The translations under genes were made by a program, and so were the position numbers. From positions 1 through 41,034 of the forward strand of contig CACBZW010000003.1 of the NCBI GenBank assembly GCA_902543855.1: DNA of 41,034 nucleotides, read 5' to 3'. Below, one piece after another: positions 9,109 to 18,173 of the stretch (position 1 is its first letter; every line of letters begins with the position of its first letter). The notes below the pieces were generated by a model that saw only the letters and a list, made by a program, of their open reading frames with translations, was not told the DNA's origin and did not search any database. The DNA comes from an uncultured Alphaproteobacteria bacterium (GTDB lineage: Bacteria; Pseudomonadota; Alphaproteobacteria; HIMB59).

Positions 9109-10026
9109 ATGAAAATAATTTTAATGGGGCAACAGGCATTTGGAAAAAGTGCTTTAGAAAAATTCCATACAGAAACAGACCATGAAGTAGTAGCGGTATA
9201 TTGTGCACCTGACAAAGAGGGTAAACCAGTCGATCCTGTTAAAGAATACGCTCAAAGTGTTAGTTTGCCTGTTTACCAACCCTCAAATTTTAAAGACCAA
9301 GAGGTACTAGACCAAATTAAGTCTCATGGTGCGGACTTATGTGTCATGGCTTATGTAATAATTTTTGTGCCTGAAGGAGCGAGAGATATTCCTACTCATG
9401 GATCTATTTGTTTTCACCCCTCACTACTTCCACTCCATAGAGGACCAAGTTCAATAAACTGGCCTATAATTGGTGGCTCCACAAAAACAGGTCTTTCAAT
9501 TTTTTATCCAAATGATGGGCTAGATGAGGGTGAAATATTACTTCAAAAAGAAGTTGATATTGGTCCTGATGATACTTTAGGAGATGTTTACTTTAAAAAG
9601 ATATTTCCATTAGGTCTTGAAGCTTGTGTTGAAGCTGCAAATTTAATTGAGTCTGGTAATGCACCAAAGACACCTCAAGATGACTCTAAAGCAACATATG
9701 AGTCTTGGTGTAAAAAAAGTGATGCAAGAATTGATTGGAAAAAACCCGGAAACGAAATTTATAATTTAATAAGGGGTTGCAACCCTCAGCCTGGTGCATG
9801 GGCTGAATTCATGGGTGATGAGTATGTCTTTTATGACACTAAGTTTATTGACGAGCAAAGTGCTGAGCATTTTCCAGGTCAAATCATATCAATTAATGCT
9901 GAAAACGTCAGAATCGCAGTTAAAGGTGGATTTATTGAGGTATCAAGATTTAAATCAGACCAAGGTAAATTATTTGTTAAAGACATGAATACTGCAGTAT
10001 TTACAGAGGGTGATTTATTCTCATAA
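9109..10026 (+). CDS. Formyltransferase-family protein resembling the hydrolase domain of 10-formyltetrahydrofolate dehydrogenase (stand-alone)
   Basis: MKIILMGQQAFGKSAL, HGSICFHPSLLPLHRGPSSINWPIIGG, NDGLDEGEILLQKEVDIGPDDT; C-terminal OB-like region follows. Resembles the ALDH1L1 N-terminal domain more than FMT; the FMT N-x-H signature is C-F-H. Confidence 0.85.
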   Translation: MKIILMGQQAFGKSALEKFHTETDHEVVAVYCAPDKEGKPVDPVKEYAQSVSLPVYQPSNFKDQEVLDQIKSHGADLCVMAYVIIFVPEGARDIPTHGSICFHPSLLPLHRGPSSINWPIIGGSTKTGLSIFYPNDGLDEGEILLQKEVDIGPDDTLGDVYFKKIFPLGLEACVEAANLIESGNAPKTPQDDSKATYESWCKKSDARIDWKKPGNEIYNLIRGCNPQPGAWAEFMGDEYVFYDTKFIDEQSAEHFPGQIISINAENVRIAVKGGFIEVSRFKSDQGKLFVKDMNTAVFTEGDLFS

Positions 10027-10035
10027 TAGCTTTTA

Positions 10036-10530
10036 GTGGCTAAACTTAATAAAGATTCACTTAAGACCTTATCATATATAACTTATTTCATAATACTTTT
10101 TGTATTCTGGTTTATTTTATCTGGTTACCTTAAATCGCTTTTACTTTTTTTTGGACTAGTCAGTGTTCTTTTTGTTTTTTGGATGTCTTATAGAGCTAAA
10201 GCTCTCGAGGAAGACTCTCTTCCTTTAAAAATTATTCTTAGATTACCATTTTATTGGATTTGGTTATTTAAAGAAATTTTTAAATCTGGAATTACGACAA
10301 CAGCTTTAATATGGAATGGTAAATACTCTCCACAACTAATAAGTGTTAAAGCATCTCAGAAGAATAGAACAGGTATTGCAAACTATGCAAACGCTATAAC
10401 TCTTACTCCGGGTACAGTAACAATAGAAGTAGATAAAAAAACATTTCTAGTTCACGCATTAAGTAAGAAGCTATCAGAAGACTTGCAAACAGATGATATG
10501 AACAAAGTAATTACGGATTTAGATAAATGA
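10036..10530 (+). CDS. mrpE: Na+/H+ antiporter subunit E (MrpE/MnhE)
   Basis: 164 aa, GTG start; PFYWIWLFKEIFKSGITTT and NAITLTPGTVTIEVD typical of MnhE. Confidence 0.93.
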   Translation: MAKLNKDSLKTLSYITYFIILFVFWFILSGYLKSLLLFFGLVSVLFVFWMSYRAKALEEDSLPLKIILRLPFYWIWLFKEIFKSGITTTALIWNGKYSPQLISVKASQKNRTGIANYANAITLTPGTVTIEVDKKTFLVHALSKKLSEDLQTDDMNKVITDLDK

Positions 10531-10796
10531 TTTTTTTTGCAACTTTAATTGTTCTGGGCGTCTCTGTAGCATTATGTTTAGTTCGAGCAATCAAAGGACC
10601 AACTCCTTTTGATAGGATATTATCTATATCAAGCATTGGAACTATTATAGCCATAGGTATCAGTGTTCATGGTTTTGCATTTGATAGACCTGATTTTGTC
10701 GATATTTCTTTGATGTATATACTTTTGAATTTTTTAGGCACCATTGCAATACTTAGGTATTACAAAATAAAAAGAAAAAAAAGTAATGTCGTATAA
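10527..10796 (+). CDS. mrpF: Na+/H+ antiporter subunit F (MrpF/MnhF)
   Basis: 89 aa, 3 TM, RAIKGPTPFDRILSISSIGT; overlaps mrpE. Confidence 0.92.
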   Translation: MIFFATLIVLGVSVALCLVRAIKGPTPFDRILSISSIGTIIAIGISVHGFAFDRPDFVDISLMYILLNFLGTIAILRYYKIKRKKSNVV

Positions 10797-11100
10797 TTAT
10801 ATCGAGTTAATTTCTTTAGTCTTATTAGCTATTGGCTGCTTCTTCATTTTATCTGGAAGTCTAGGCCTTATAAAGTTACCCGATGTATTTAGTCGAATTC
10901 ATGCTGCTGGTTTAATTGATACTCTAGGATCAGGTTTTATAGTCTTAGCTTTGATAGTTTATTCTGGTTTTAGTTTATTAAGTCTTAAACTTTTATTAAT
11001 ACCGTTATTTTTAATTTTTACTAGCCCTGTAACAGGCCATGCAATAGCTCTATTTGCACATGAGTCGGGGTATAAGCCAAAGGGAAAAAATAAAAAATGA
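10786..11100 (+). CDS. mrpG: Na+/H+ antiporter subunit G (MrpG/MnhG)
   Basis: SLGLIKLPDVFSRIHAAGLIDTLGSGFIVLAL; SPVTGHAIALFAHESG. Confidence 0.94.
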   Translation: MSYNYIELISLVLLAIGCFFILSGSLGLIKLPDVFSRIHAAGLIDTLGSGFIVLALIVYSGFSLLSLKLLLIPLFLIFTSPVTGHAIALFAHESGYKPKGKNKK

Positions 11101-11666
11101 ACTTTTTATTAATTAATTTTTTCTTAATTTCGCTTCTATTGGTAACAACCTTTTTTATTTTTAAAACCACGTCATTAATAAGTATTGTTGCACTCACAGG
11201 CGCTTTTACTTTGTTATGCTCAGCTATATATGTGAATTTAGATGCGGTTGATGTAGCATTTACTGAAGCTGCAGTTGGTTCTGGTATATCAACAATTTTA
11301 ATGGTAATGGCTGCTGCGAAATTACCAGAAGGAAAAAAAAATAAATTAATAAACTTATTTCCAAGCATTATTCTTGCAGTAGCGATATCACTTATATTGA
11401 TTATTATAATTGCAAACCTCCCTTTATTAGGAGATCCTAATGCACCAATACATCTTCATGTAGTTCCAGAGTACTTAAAGGAAAGTAAAGATTTTTTTCA
11501 TATACCTAATGTTGTTACTAATATTTTAGCAAGTTATAGAGGTTTTGATACTTTGGGAGAAACAATAGTAATATTTACCGCAGGCTTAGGTGTCATTGCT
11601 TTATTAACTAGCAACACTCTTAATCGTAAAACTAATTTTAAAAAAAATAAAAAAAATGAGAGATAA
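11097..11666 (+). CDS. MrpA C-terminal-like protein (MbhD/DUF4040 plus MbhE-like region)
   Basis: 189 aa; LDAVDVAFTEAAVGSGISTILMVMAA and PNVVTNILASYRGFDTLGETIVIFTAG, which normally form the MrpA C-terminus. Confidence 0.88.
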   Translation: MNFLLINFFLISLLLVTTFFIFKTTSLISIVALTGAFTLLCSAIYVNLDAVDVAFTEAAVGSGISTILMVMAAAKLPEGKKNKLINLFPSIILAVAISLILIIIIANLPLLGDPNAPIHLHVVPEYLKESKDFFHIPNVVTNILASYRGFDTLGETIVIFTAGLGVIALLTSNTLNRKTNFKKNKKNER

Positions 11667-12093
11667 AATTTCATCTAGTCCAGTATTAAGCGTTGTTAGC
11701 AAAATTCTTTTTGCACCGATTATTATATTTGGGCTTTACGTTCAATTTCATGGTGACTATGGACCAGGCGGTGGATTTCAGGCTGGGGTAATAGTAGCGG
11801 CAGCATTTATATTGTATTCAATGATATTTGGGCTTTCAAAAGGAGAAACTTTAGTTCCAATAATGATCAATCGATATTTAATGTGCATAGGTGTTTTGTT
11901 ATATGCAGGTGTTGGAATAGTTTCAATATTTCTTGATGGGATGTATTTAGATTACAATGTTTTGTCATCAAACCCATCAACTGGTCAACATATTGGTATT
12001 ATATTAGTTGAGCTAGGAGTAGGCATTACAGTTGCAACTGTAATGATTGCTTTGTATCACTCTTTTGCTTCCTTTGGGGAAATTAATGAGTAA
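11656..12093 (+). CDS. mrpB: Na+/H+ antiporter subunit B (MrpB/MnhB)
   Basis: PIIIFGLYVQFHGDYGPGGGFQAGVIVAAAFILY signature. Confidence 0.95.
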   Translation: MRDKISSSPVLSVVSKILFAPIIIFGLYVQFHGDYGPGGGFQAGVIVAAAFILYSMIFGLSKGETLVPIMINRYLMCIGVLLYAGVGIVSIFLDGMYLDYNVLSSNPSTGQHIGIILVELGVGITVATVMIALYHSFASFGEINE

Positions 12094-12448
12094 TTTTATT
12101 TATTTTTGGAATCATTTTGCCTTTATTTTACTTATGGTTGGTGGATTATTTATAATCATCACAAGTCAAAACTATTTAAAAAAAGTAGTTGGCTTAGCAA
12201 TTTTTCAAACTGCAGTTTTTGTATTTTTTGTATCACTTGCAAAAGTTTTAGATGGAACCGCCCCTATATTAACAAAAATGGCAAATGCCTATTCAAATCC
12301 ATTGCCACACGTCTTAATACTGACCGCTATCGTCGTTGGAGTGGCTACTTCTGCGCTTGGATTAGCTTTAGTATTACAAATTTACAAGAACTACGAAACA
12401 ATTGAAGAAAAAGAAATAGAGTCTTTGGAGCTAAAGTCAGATAAATAA
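12086..12448 (+). CDS. mrpC: Na+/H+ antiporter subunit C (MrpC, NuoK-like)
   Basis: NuoK-like; NPLPHVLILTAIVVGVATSALGLALVLQIYK. ATG at 12086 (codon 14 of the tracked ORF), overlapping the mrpB stop. Confidence 0.93.
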   Translation: MSNFIYFWNHFAFILLMVGGLFIIITSQNYLKKVVGLAIFQTAVFVFFVSLAKVLDGTAPILTKMANAYSNPLPHVLILTAIVVGVATSALGLALVLQIYKNYETIEEKEIESLELKSDK

Positions 12449-13945
12449 ATGTTTGATATATTTTTAGACGATGCTCCTGCATTGGTAGTAGTTTTACCTC
12501 TACTTATTTCTGCAATTATTGCATTTATGCCATCAAAAATATGGCCTTGGATAATTTCAATCATCACTTTGTTCTTACATTTATTTTTATCTTTACATCT
12601 TCTTAAAGAAATTTCTGTTTCTGGTTTAATTATATATGAGTTTGGAAATTGGGAACCACCATGGGGTATTTCTTTTAAAATAGATGGGGTGAATATTGGA
12701 CTTCAATTGTTATTTTCAATTTTTGTTTTGGTATCAACATTTTACTCAAGAAAAATCTTCTTGAATGAAATTGATTATAGGGACTCTGGAAAGGCCTACT
12801 CTTTGTGGTTATTGGCAGTTGGAAGCCTGAACGGGATAATTTTAACTAATGATATTTTCAATTTATTTGTCTTTTTAGAAATATCTGCATTAGCCTCTAT
12901 TTCTTTAATTGCCTTAGGTGCAGGACAAAATAGAAAAGCATTACTTGCAGCTTTTAATTATCTAATTATCGGGGCGATCGGGGCTACGTTTTATGTAATT
13001 GGGGTTGGCTTTGCCTACGCTATGACAGGTACGTTGAACATGAATGATCTTGTAATTCAACTGGCCCAATATTCCGATGGCCAGTTAGCCATCTTCGCAG
13101 GTATGTCATTCATGCTTATAGGTCTTATGGTAAAGGCTGCAATTTTTCCTGTCCATATTTGGTTACCACCTGCATATAGTTATGCTCCATCAGCTGTCTC
13201 AACACTTTTGGCTGCTTTAGCAACAAAAACAATTCTTTATTTTTTTGTGAGACTTTTGTACGAAGTATTCATAATTTATCCGAGCTATTTAAGTTTGTTT
13301 TTAGATTTTGTTTTATATCCTCTATCTTTACTCGCTATATTCATTGGGACTGTAATAGCCATCTATCAAGATGATATCAAAAAACTTTTGGCATTTTCCT
13401 CAATTGCGCAAATTGGTTACATCACACTGGCTTTTAGCCTTAAAGACCACAGTGGAGTGGCTTCGGGCTTTGTGCATATATTAAATCATGCTTTGATCAA
13501 AGGAGGATTATTTATGGCTGTTGGTTACTTCGCTATTCTTTATAAGGATCGAGTAACCCTAAACAGTTTAAAAGGTTTTGGCTATAAATACCCCATAACT
13601 TCATTTGCTTTATTAATTTGTGGATTATCTTTAATTGGATTACCTCTAACAAATGGCTTCATTTCAAAATTATATTTATTTCAAGCTCTTTATACAAACC
13701 AGATGTATTTTTCAATCGCTTTAGTTGCGGTAAGCTCCGCATTAGCTGTTGTATATTTCTGGAAAATAGTGGAACAGATGTGGTTTTCAGAAATTAAATT
13801 TAAATCTGAAAAAGAAGATGCTTATATTTATTTACCAATATGGATAGTTACAATTTCAATCATTGTTTTTGGGATATATTCAACACCAATAATTGAATTT
13901 TCTAACTTGTCCGCAGACTATTTAATATCAGGTTATCAAAATTGA
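12449..13945 (+). CDS. mrpD: Proton antiporter-type membrane subunit 1 (MrpD/NuoN-like)
   Basis: 498 aa; FVFLEISALASISLIALGAG, GLMVKAAIFPVHIWLPPAYSYAPSAVSTLLAALATK. Confidence 0.93.
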   Translation: MFDIFLDDAPALVVVLPLLISAIIAFMPSKIWPWIISIITLFLHLFLSLHLLKEISVSGLIIYEFGNWEPPWGISFKIDGVNIGLQLLFSIFVLVSTFYSRKIFLNEIDYRDSGKAYSLWLLAVGSLNGIILTNDIFNLFVFLEISALASISLIALGAGQNRKALLAAFNYLIIGAIGATFYVIGVGFAYAMTGTLNMNDLVIQLAQYSDGQLAIFAGMSFMLIGLMVKAAIFPVHIWLPPAYSYAPSAVSTLLAALATKTILYFFVRLLYEVFIIYPSYLSLFLDFVLYPLSLLAIFIGTVIAIYQDDIKKLLAFSSIAQIGYITLAFSLKDHSGVASGFVHILNHALIKGGLFMAVGYFAILYKDRVTLNSLKGFGYKYPITSFALLICGLSLIGLPLTNGFISKLYLFQALYTNQMYFSIALVAVSSALAVVYFWKIVEQMWFSEIKFKSEKEDAYIYLPIWIVTISIIVFGIYSTPIIEFSNLSADYLISGYQN

Positions 13946-15393
13946 GTAATTCGTTTTTAATTATACTGGGTATTATCACCCCACTTTTTGCAGCATTATT
14001 TTCTTATGTCTGTAGATATAATAATAACTTAAGAGACTCTTTTGGTATAATTGGAGGTCTCATAACCTTTGTAATCAGTTTAAAAATTTTTCATGGAATA
14101 CAAAATAATGAGGTATATCAAATAACTTTTTTTACACTTTTTGATGGGGTAGATTTTGCTTTTAAAGTATCAGCTCTTGGATCTATTTTTAGTTTAGTGG
14201 CATCTTCATTATGGATACTGGCATCTATCTACACTATTGGTTATATGAGGGGTGCTGGTGAAAAAAATCAAACAAGATTTGTAATTTTTTATTCAATCGC
14301 AATCCATGCTGCATTGGCAATAGCTTGGTCTGGAAATCTTCTAGTCTTATTTATTTTTTATGAAATATTAACTTTTTCAACTTTCCCTTTGGTTGGACAT
14401 AAGCAAAACGCTGAGTCGCAATCTGCAGGAAGGCTCTATTTGTCGATTTTAGTGGGTACCTCTTTAATATTTTTCTTACCAGCTATATTTTGGATTTGGC
14501 TTAAAACAGGGACTTTAGATTTTCAAGATGGGGGAATACTTATGAATAAATTCCCAGCAGAGTACCTATCTTTTCTAATAGCTATGCTTGTGTTTGGTAT
14601 AGGTAAAGCAGCAATTATGCCTATTCATCGTTGGTTGCCTGCTGCAATGGTGGCGCCAACTCCAGTTTCTGCATTACTCCACGCCGTTGCTGTAGTAAAA
14701 GCTGGTGTATTTAGCTTTCTCGTGGTCGTTGTTTATATTGTTGGTCCAGACTTTTTACTTCAAACAAAAAGCTCTGACTGGTTAGTCTGGTTAGCATGTT
14801 TCACTATAATGGCTTCTAGTATCATAGCGATAACAAAAGATGACTTAAAAGCGAGATTAGCTTATTCTACTATAAGTCAACTTTCCTATATTATTTTGGG
14901 AGCAGCTTTGGCTTCATCTTTAGCTCTAAAAGGGGCATCTTTTCATATTATAACTCATGCTTTAGGTAAGATAACTCTATTCTTTTGTGCAGGTGCTATT
15001 TATGTAACTGCCCATATTAAAAAGGTAAGTGACCTAAAAGGTATGGGCTACAAATTACCATTAATATTTTTTGCTTACACTTTAGGGGCTCTTTCTATCA
15101 TTGGGGTTCCTCCCTTTATTGGTTCTTGGAGTAAATTTTATTTAATCATGGGCTCTATTGAGAGAGAATTTATAATCGTTGCAATAATCTTAGGTATTTC
15201 CTCATTGCTAAATATTTATTATCTATTACAGCCTGTAGTAATAGGCTTCACCCAAAACTCTAAGAAAGAAATAAAATTAATTAAAGCCCCTTTAACTGTT
15301 TGGCCACCATTAATTACAGGTTTAGGCTGTTTAGTTTTCTTTTTTTATGCAAACTATTTTTTGAATAATATTAGTGGAGTAATAGTGAATTAA
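13942..15393 (+). CDS. Proton antiporter-type membrane subunit 2 (NuoL/NuoM/MrpD-like)
   Basis: 483 aa; FIFYEILTFSTFPLVGHK, GIGKAAIMPIHRWLPAAMVAPTPVSALLHAVAVVKAGV; TTG start overlapping the previous stop. Confidence 0.92.
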   Translation: MSNSFLIILGIITPLFAALFSYVCRYNNNLRDSFGIIGGLITFVISLKIFHGIQNNEVYQITFFTLFDGVDFAFKVSALGSIFSLVASSLWILASIYTIGYMRGAGEKNQTRFVIFYSIAIHAALAIAWSGNLLVLFIFYEILTFSTFPLVGHKQNAESQSAGRLYLSILVGTSLIFFLPAIFWIWLKTGTLDFQDGGILMNKFPAEYLSFLIAMLVFGIGKAAIMPIHRWLPAAMVAPTPVSALLHAVAVVKAGVFSFLVVVVYIVGPDFLLQTKSSDWLVWLACFTIMASSIIAITKDDLKARLAYSTISQLSYIILGAALASSLALKGASFHIITHALGKITLFFCAGAIYVTAHIKKVSDLKGMGYKLPLIFFAYTLGALSIIGVPPFIGSWSKFYLIMGSIEREFIIVAIILGISSLLNIYYLLQPVVIGFTQNSKKEIKLIKAPLTVWPPLITGLGCLVFFFYANYFLNNISGVIVN

Positions 15394-15627
15394 ATGAAAA
15401 AAAATGATTTAAAGAGTATGGGTAAAAGCTTTACAAAGTACATACTTATAATCGGAGCACTTTTAATTCTTTTAGACTTTACGTTTCACAGACATGAATA
15501 CTTTTCCTTTGCCGAGATATATGGCTTCCCAGCATTTTTCGGTTTTGTAAGTTTTGTTTTTATAGTCATGTTAGGAAAGTGGCTGAGGAAATTCTTAATG
15601 AGGAAGGAGGATTATTATGATCAGTAA
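15394..15627 (+). CDS. Small membrane protein of unknown function embedded in the Mrp operon
   Basis: 77 aa, two predicted TM segments; contiguous or overlapping with neighbours on both sides. Confidence 0.75.
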   Translation: MKKNDLKSMGKSFTKYILIIGALLILLDFTFHRHEYFSFAEIYGFPAFFGFVSFVFIVMLGKWLRKFLMRKEDYYDQ

Positions 15628-17299
15628 TTTTATTCCCGGTTTAATTATGATAATTACTTCATTCTTATTGCCAACCATTCCTCAATATTTTAGACATCCT
15701 GCGATGTTATTATCGGTGGGTTTATCAGCTTTATCTTTATTTAATGGTTATGGAACTTTTTTAGAGTGGGACATACTTGGTTTAAATTTAATATTATATC
15801 AATCAGATAGTTTAACTCTTCCATTTGCTATTATTTTTCATATTGCAGCTATACTTGTAATAATTTTTAGCTGGCACAGTAAAAATTTAATGGAGCACAT
15901 GGCGACACTAGCTTATGCAGGCTCTGCTATTGGTGCTCTCCACGCAGGAGATTTTTTTAGTTTATTTATTTGGTGGGAAGCAACAGCTCTTACTTCAGTC
16001 TTTATAGTTTTTGCTGGAAATACAAATGCAGCAAAAGATGCAGCTATGAGATATTTGATCATTCAAGTTTCTTCAGGTGTATTACTTTTAATTGGCGCAT
16101 GTTTAATGCTATATCAAACAGGAAACCATAATTTAGCTGTTCTAGATTTAAAAACAAATTTTGGAATTTTTATATTTATTGCTTTTGGAATTAAGGCTGC
16201 ATTTCCTCTTTTAAATGGTTGGCTACAAGACTCTTACCCTGAGTCTTCGGTTACTGGCACAGTGGCACTTTCTGCTTTTACAACAAAATTGGCAATTTAT
16301 GCTTTAGCTAGAACTTTTCCAGGCACTGACTCACTGATTTGGATAGGTGCAATAATGACAGCTTTTCCTGTATTTTTTGCAGTCATAGAAAATGATTTAA
16401 GAAGAGTTTTGTCATTTAGTCTTAATAACCAATTAGGCTTTATGGTTGTTGGTATTGGTATTGGGACAGAACTTTCTCTTAATGGAACGGTAGCGCATGC
16501 GTTCGTTCATATAATTTATAAAGCTCTTTTGTTTATGAGTATGGGTGCTGTTTTATACAGAGCTGGAACAACAAAAGCTTCTGAATTAGGTGGCCTTTAC
16601 AAATATATGCCATTCACAACAATATTTTGCATTATAGGGGCCATGTCTATTTCTGCATTTCCGTTGTTCAGCGGATTTGTCGCCAAATCTTTAATAATGT
16701 CCTCGCTTGGAGGTATGGGAATGGTTTTAATTTACTTTATTTTATTCTTTGCTTCCGCAGGTGTTTTGGAGCACTCTGGGATAAAGATACCTTACTTTGC
16801 TTTTTTTGCACACGAGAGGAAGAATAAAGTTAAAGAGGCTCCAATTAATATGCTCATTGCAATGGGCATCGCTGCTTTTTTATGTATTGCTATAGGTGTA
16901 TTCCCAAAATATTTGTATCAAATACTTCCATACGCAGTTGAGTATCAGCCCTATACTTTAGACCATGTAATAAGTCAGCTACAACTTTTAGTTTTTGCAA
17001 TTATTGCATTTTTATTTTTAGTTAAATTTAAACTTTATCCCTCCGAGATTAGATCAACTGTTTTAAATTCTGATTGGTTTTACAGAAAAATGTTACCTGG
17101 TATTGGTAAACCCTTATTTAAAAAAATAGGTTTATTAACAGATAGTTTATATAAAAATTTAGGTTTATCTTTTAAACAAGTATTAAGTAAATCTTATAAA
17201 TTTAGTAATTTATCCTACATTAAAGTTACAACACCTAGTTTTGCAGGCACAATTCTAATATCAATTTTATTTATAATGTTAGTAATCGTTTTGGTGTGA
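15617..17299 (+). CDS. Proton antiporter-type membrane subunit 3 (MrpD/NuoM-like)
   Basis: 560 aa; FIWWEATALTSVFIVFAG, FGIKAAFPLLNGWLQDSYPESSVTGTVALSAFTTKLAIYALAR; long C-terminal extension. Confidence 0.92.
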   Translation: MISNFIPGLIMIITSFLLPTIPQYFRHPAMLLSVGLSALSLFNGYGTFLEWDILGLNLILYQSDSLTLPFAIIFHIAAILVIIFSWHSKNLMEHMATLAYAGSAIGALHAGDFFSLFIWWEATALTSVFIVFAGNTNAAKDAAMRYLIIQVSSGVLLLIGACLMLYQTGNHNLAVLDLKTNFGIFIFIAFGIKAAFPLLNGWLQDSYPESSVTGTVALSAFTTKLAIYALARTFPGTDSLIWIGAIMTAFPVFFAVIENDLRRVLSFSLNNQLGFMVVGIGIGTELSLNGTVAHAFVHIIYKALLFMSMGAVLYRAGTTKASELGGLYKYMPFTTIFCIIGAMSISAFPLFSGFVAKSLIMSSLGGMGMVLIYFILFFASAGVLEHSGIKIPYFAFFAHERKNKVKEAPINMLIAMGIAAFLCIAIGVFPKYLYQILPYAVEYQPYTLDHVISQLQLLVFAIIAFLFLVKFKLYPSEIRSTVLNSDWFYRKMLPGIGKPLFKKIGLLTDSLYKNLGLSFKQVLSKSYKFSNLSYIKVTTPSFAGTILISILFIMLVIVLV

Positions 17300-17599
17300 T
17301 TATTTTTTTATTTTTGCAGACTCTAGTTTAATAGCTTCTTGTATAAAAATTTGCCAAATTCTAACAATTATTTCAGCGTCAATTTTATTTTTTTTTGCTT
17401 TTGATTGAACAGACTTTAAAATATGAGTAATTCTTTCGTGATCAATTATTTCTTCTCTATTTTCCTTTAATTTAGTGACTTTGTGTATTTCTTTAAATCT
17501 ATCACCAATCAGCTCAATAATCTTGTTATCAATATTATCAATTTTCTTTCTTACTTTTTTAAGCTCTTCAATGTTATTTTTTTTAGTCATTTTTTTCAA
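17300..17599 (-). CDS. Chorismate mutase (AroQ-type)
   Basis: 99 aa helical; EELKKVRKKIDNIDNKIIELIGDRFKEIHKVTKLK...IIDHERITHILKSVQSKA. Confidence 0.85.
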   Translation of the reverse strand: MKKMTKKNNIEELKKVRKKIDNIDNKIIELIGDRFKEIHKVTKLKENREEIIDHERITHILKSVQSKAKKNKIDAEIIVRIWQIFIQEAIKLESAKIKK

Positions 17600-17621
17600 T
17601 ATTGTTGTACAGTAAATCTAT

Positions 17622-18173
17622 ATGAAATTAAAAAATTCTAAACATAAAGTTGCCGTATTTTGCGGATCTATGTTTGGATCAAACAAAAATTTTAAAGATT
17701 TAGCTATAACAGTTACAAAATATCTAGCACAAAATGATTATAACATTGTTTATGGAGGGGGAGAAAATGGATTAATGGGTGTTGTTGCTAAGACAGCATT
17801 AAAATATAACGCCCATGTAACTGGTATCATCCCATCTTTTCTAGATAAGCGTGAGAAAATTCACACAAAAATTAACAAAATATATGTTACGAAAACAATG
17901 GAGCAAAGAAAAAAAAAGTTTTTACAATTGTCAGATAGTTTTGTCGCTTTACCTGGGGGTGGGGGTACAATAGAAGAAATTAGTTTAGTAATCAGCGCTC
18001 TTCAATTGGGTATTATAAAGGGTAAAAAATGTATTTTGTTTAATTATAATAATTATTGGTCTGATATAATTAATCAATACAAGAAAGTAATGAACTCCAA
18101 ATTTGCTTATAAAAACTTTAAAGATTTATTTTCAGTTTGTAATAATCTAAAAGAATTTAAAGAATTATATTAA
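17622..18173 (+). CDS. LOG family protein (TIGR00730; cytokinin-riboside 5'-monophosphate phosphoribohydrolase-like)
   Basis: VAVFCGSMFGSN, YGGGENGLMGVVA, MEQRKKKFLQLSDSFVALPGGGGTIEEI. Confidence 0.93.
   Translation: MKLKNSKHKVAVFCGSMFGSNKNFKDLAITVTKYLAQNDYNIVYGGGENGLMGVVAKTALKYNAHVTGIIPSFLDKREKIHTKINKIYVTKTMEQRKKKFLQLSDSFVALPGGGGTIEEISLVISALQLGIIKGKKCILFNYNNYWSDIINQYKKVMNSKFAYKNFKDLFSVCNNLKEFKELY

Noticed and set aside
12106-12405. ORF in an alternative frame inside mrpC
   Set aside because: Overlaps a well-supported MrpC frame; composition (Cys/Ser/Trp-rich) is typical of a spurious frame.
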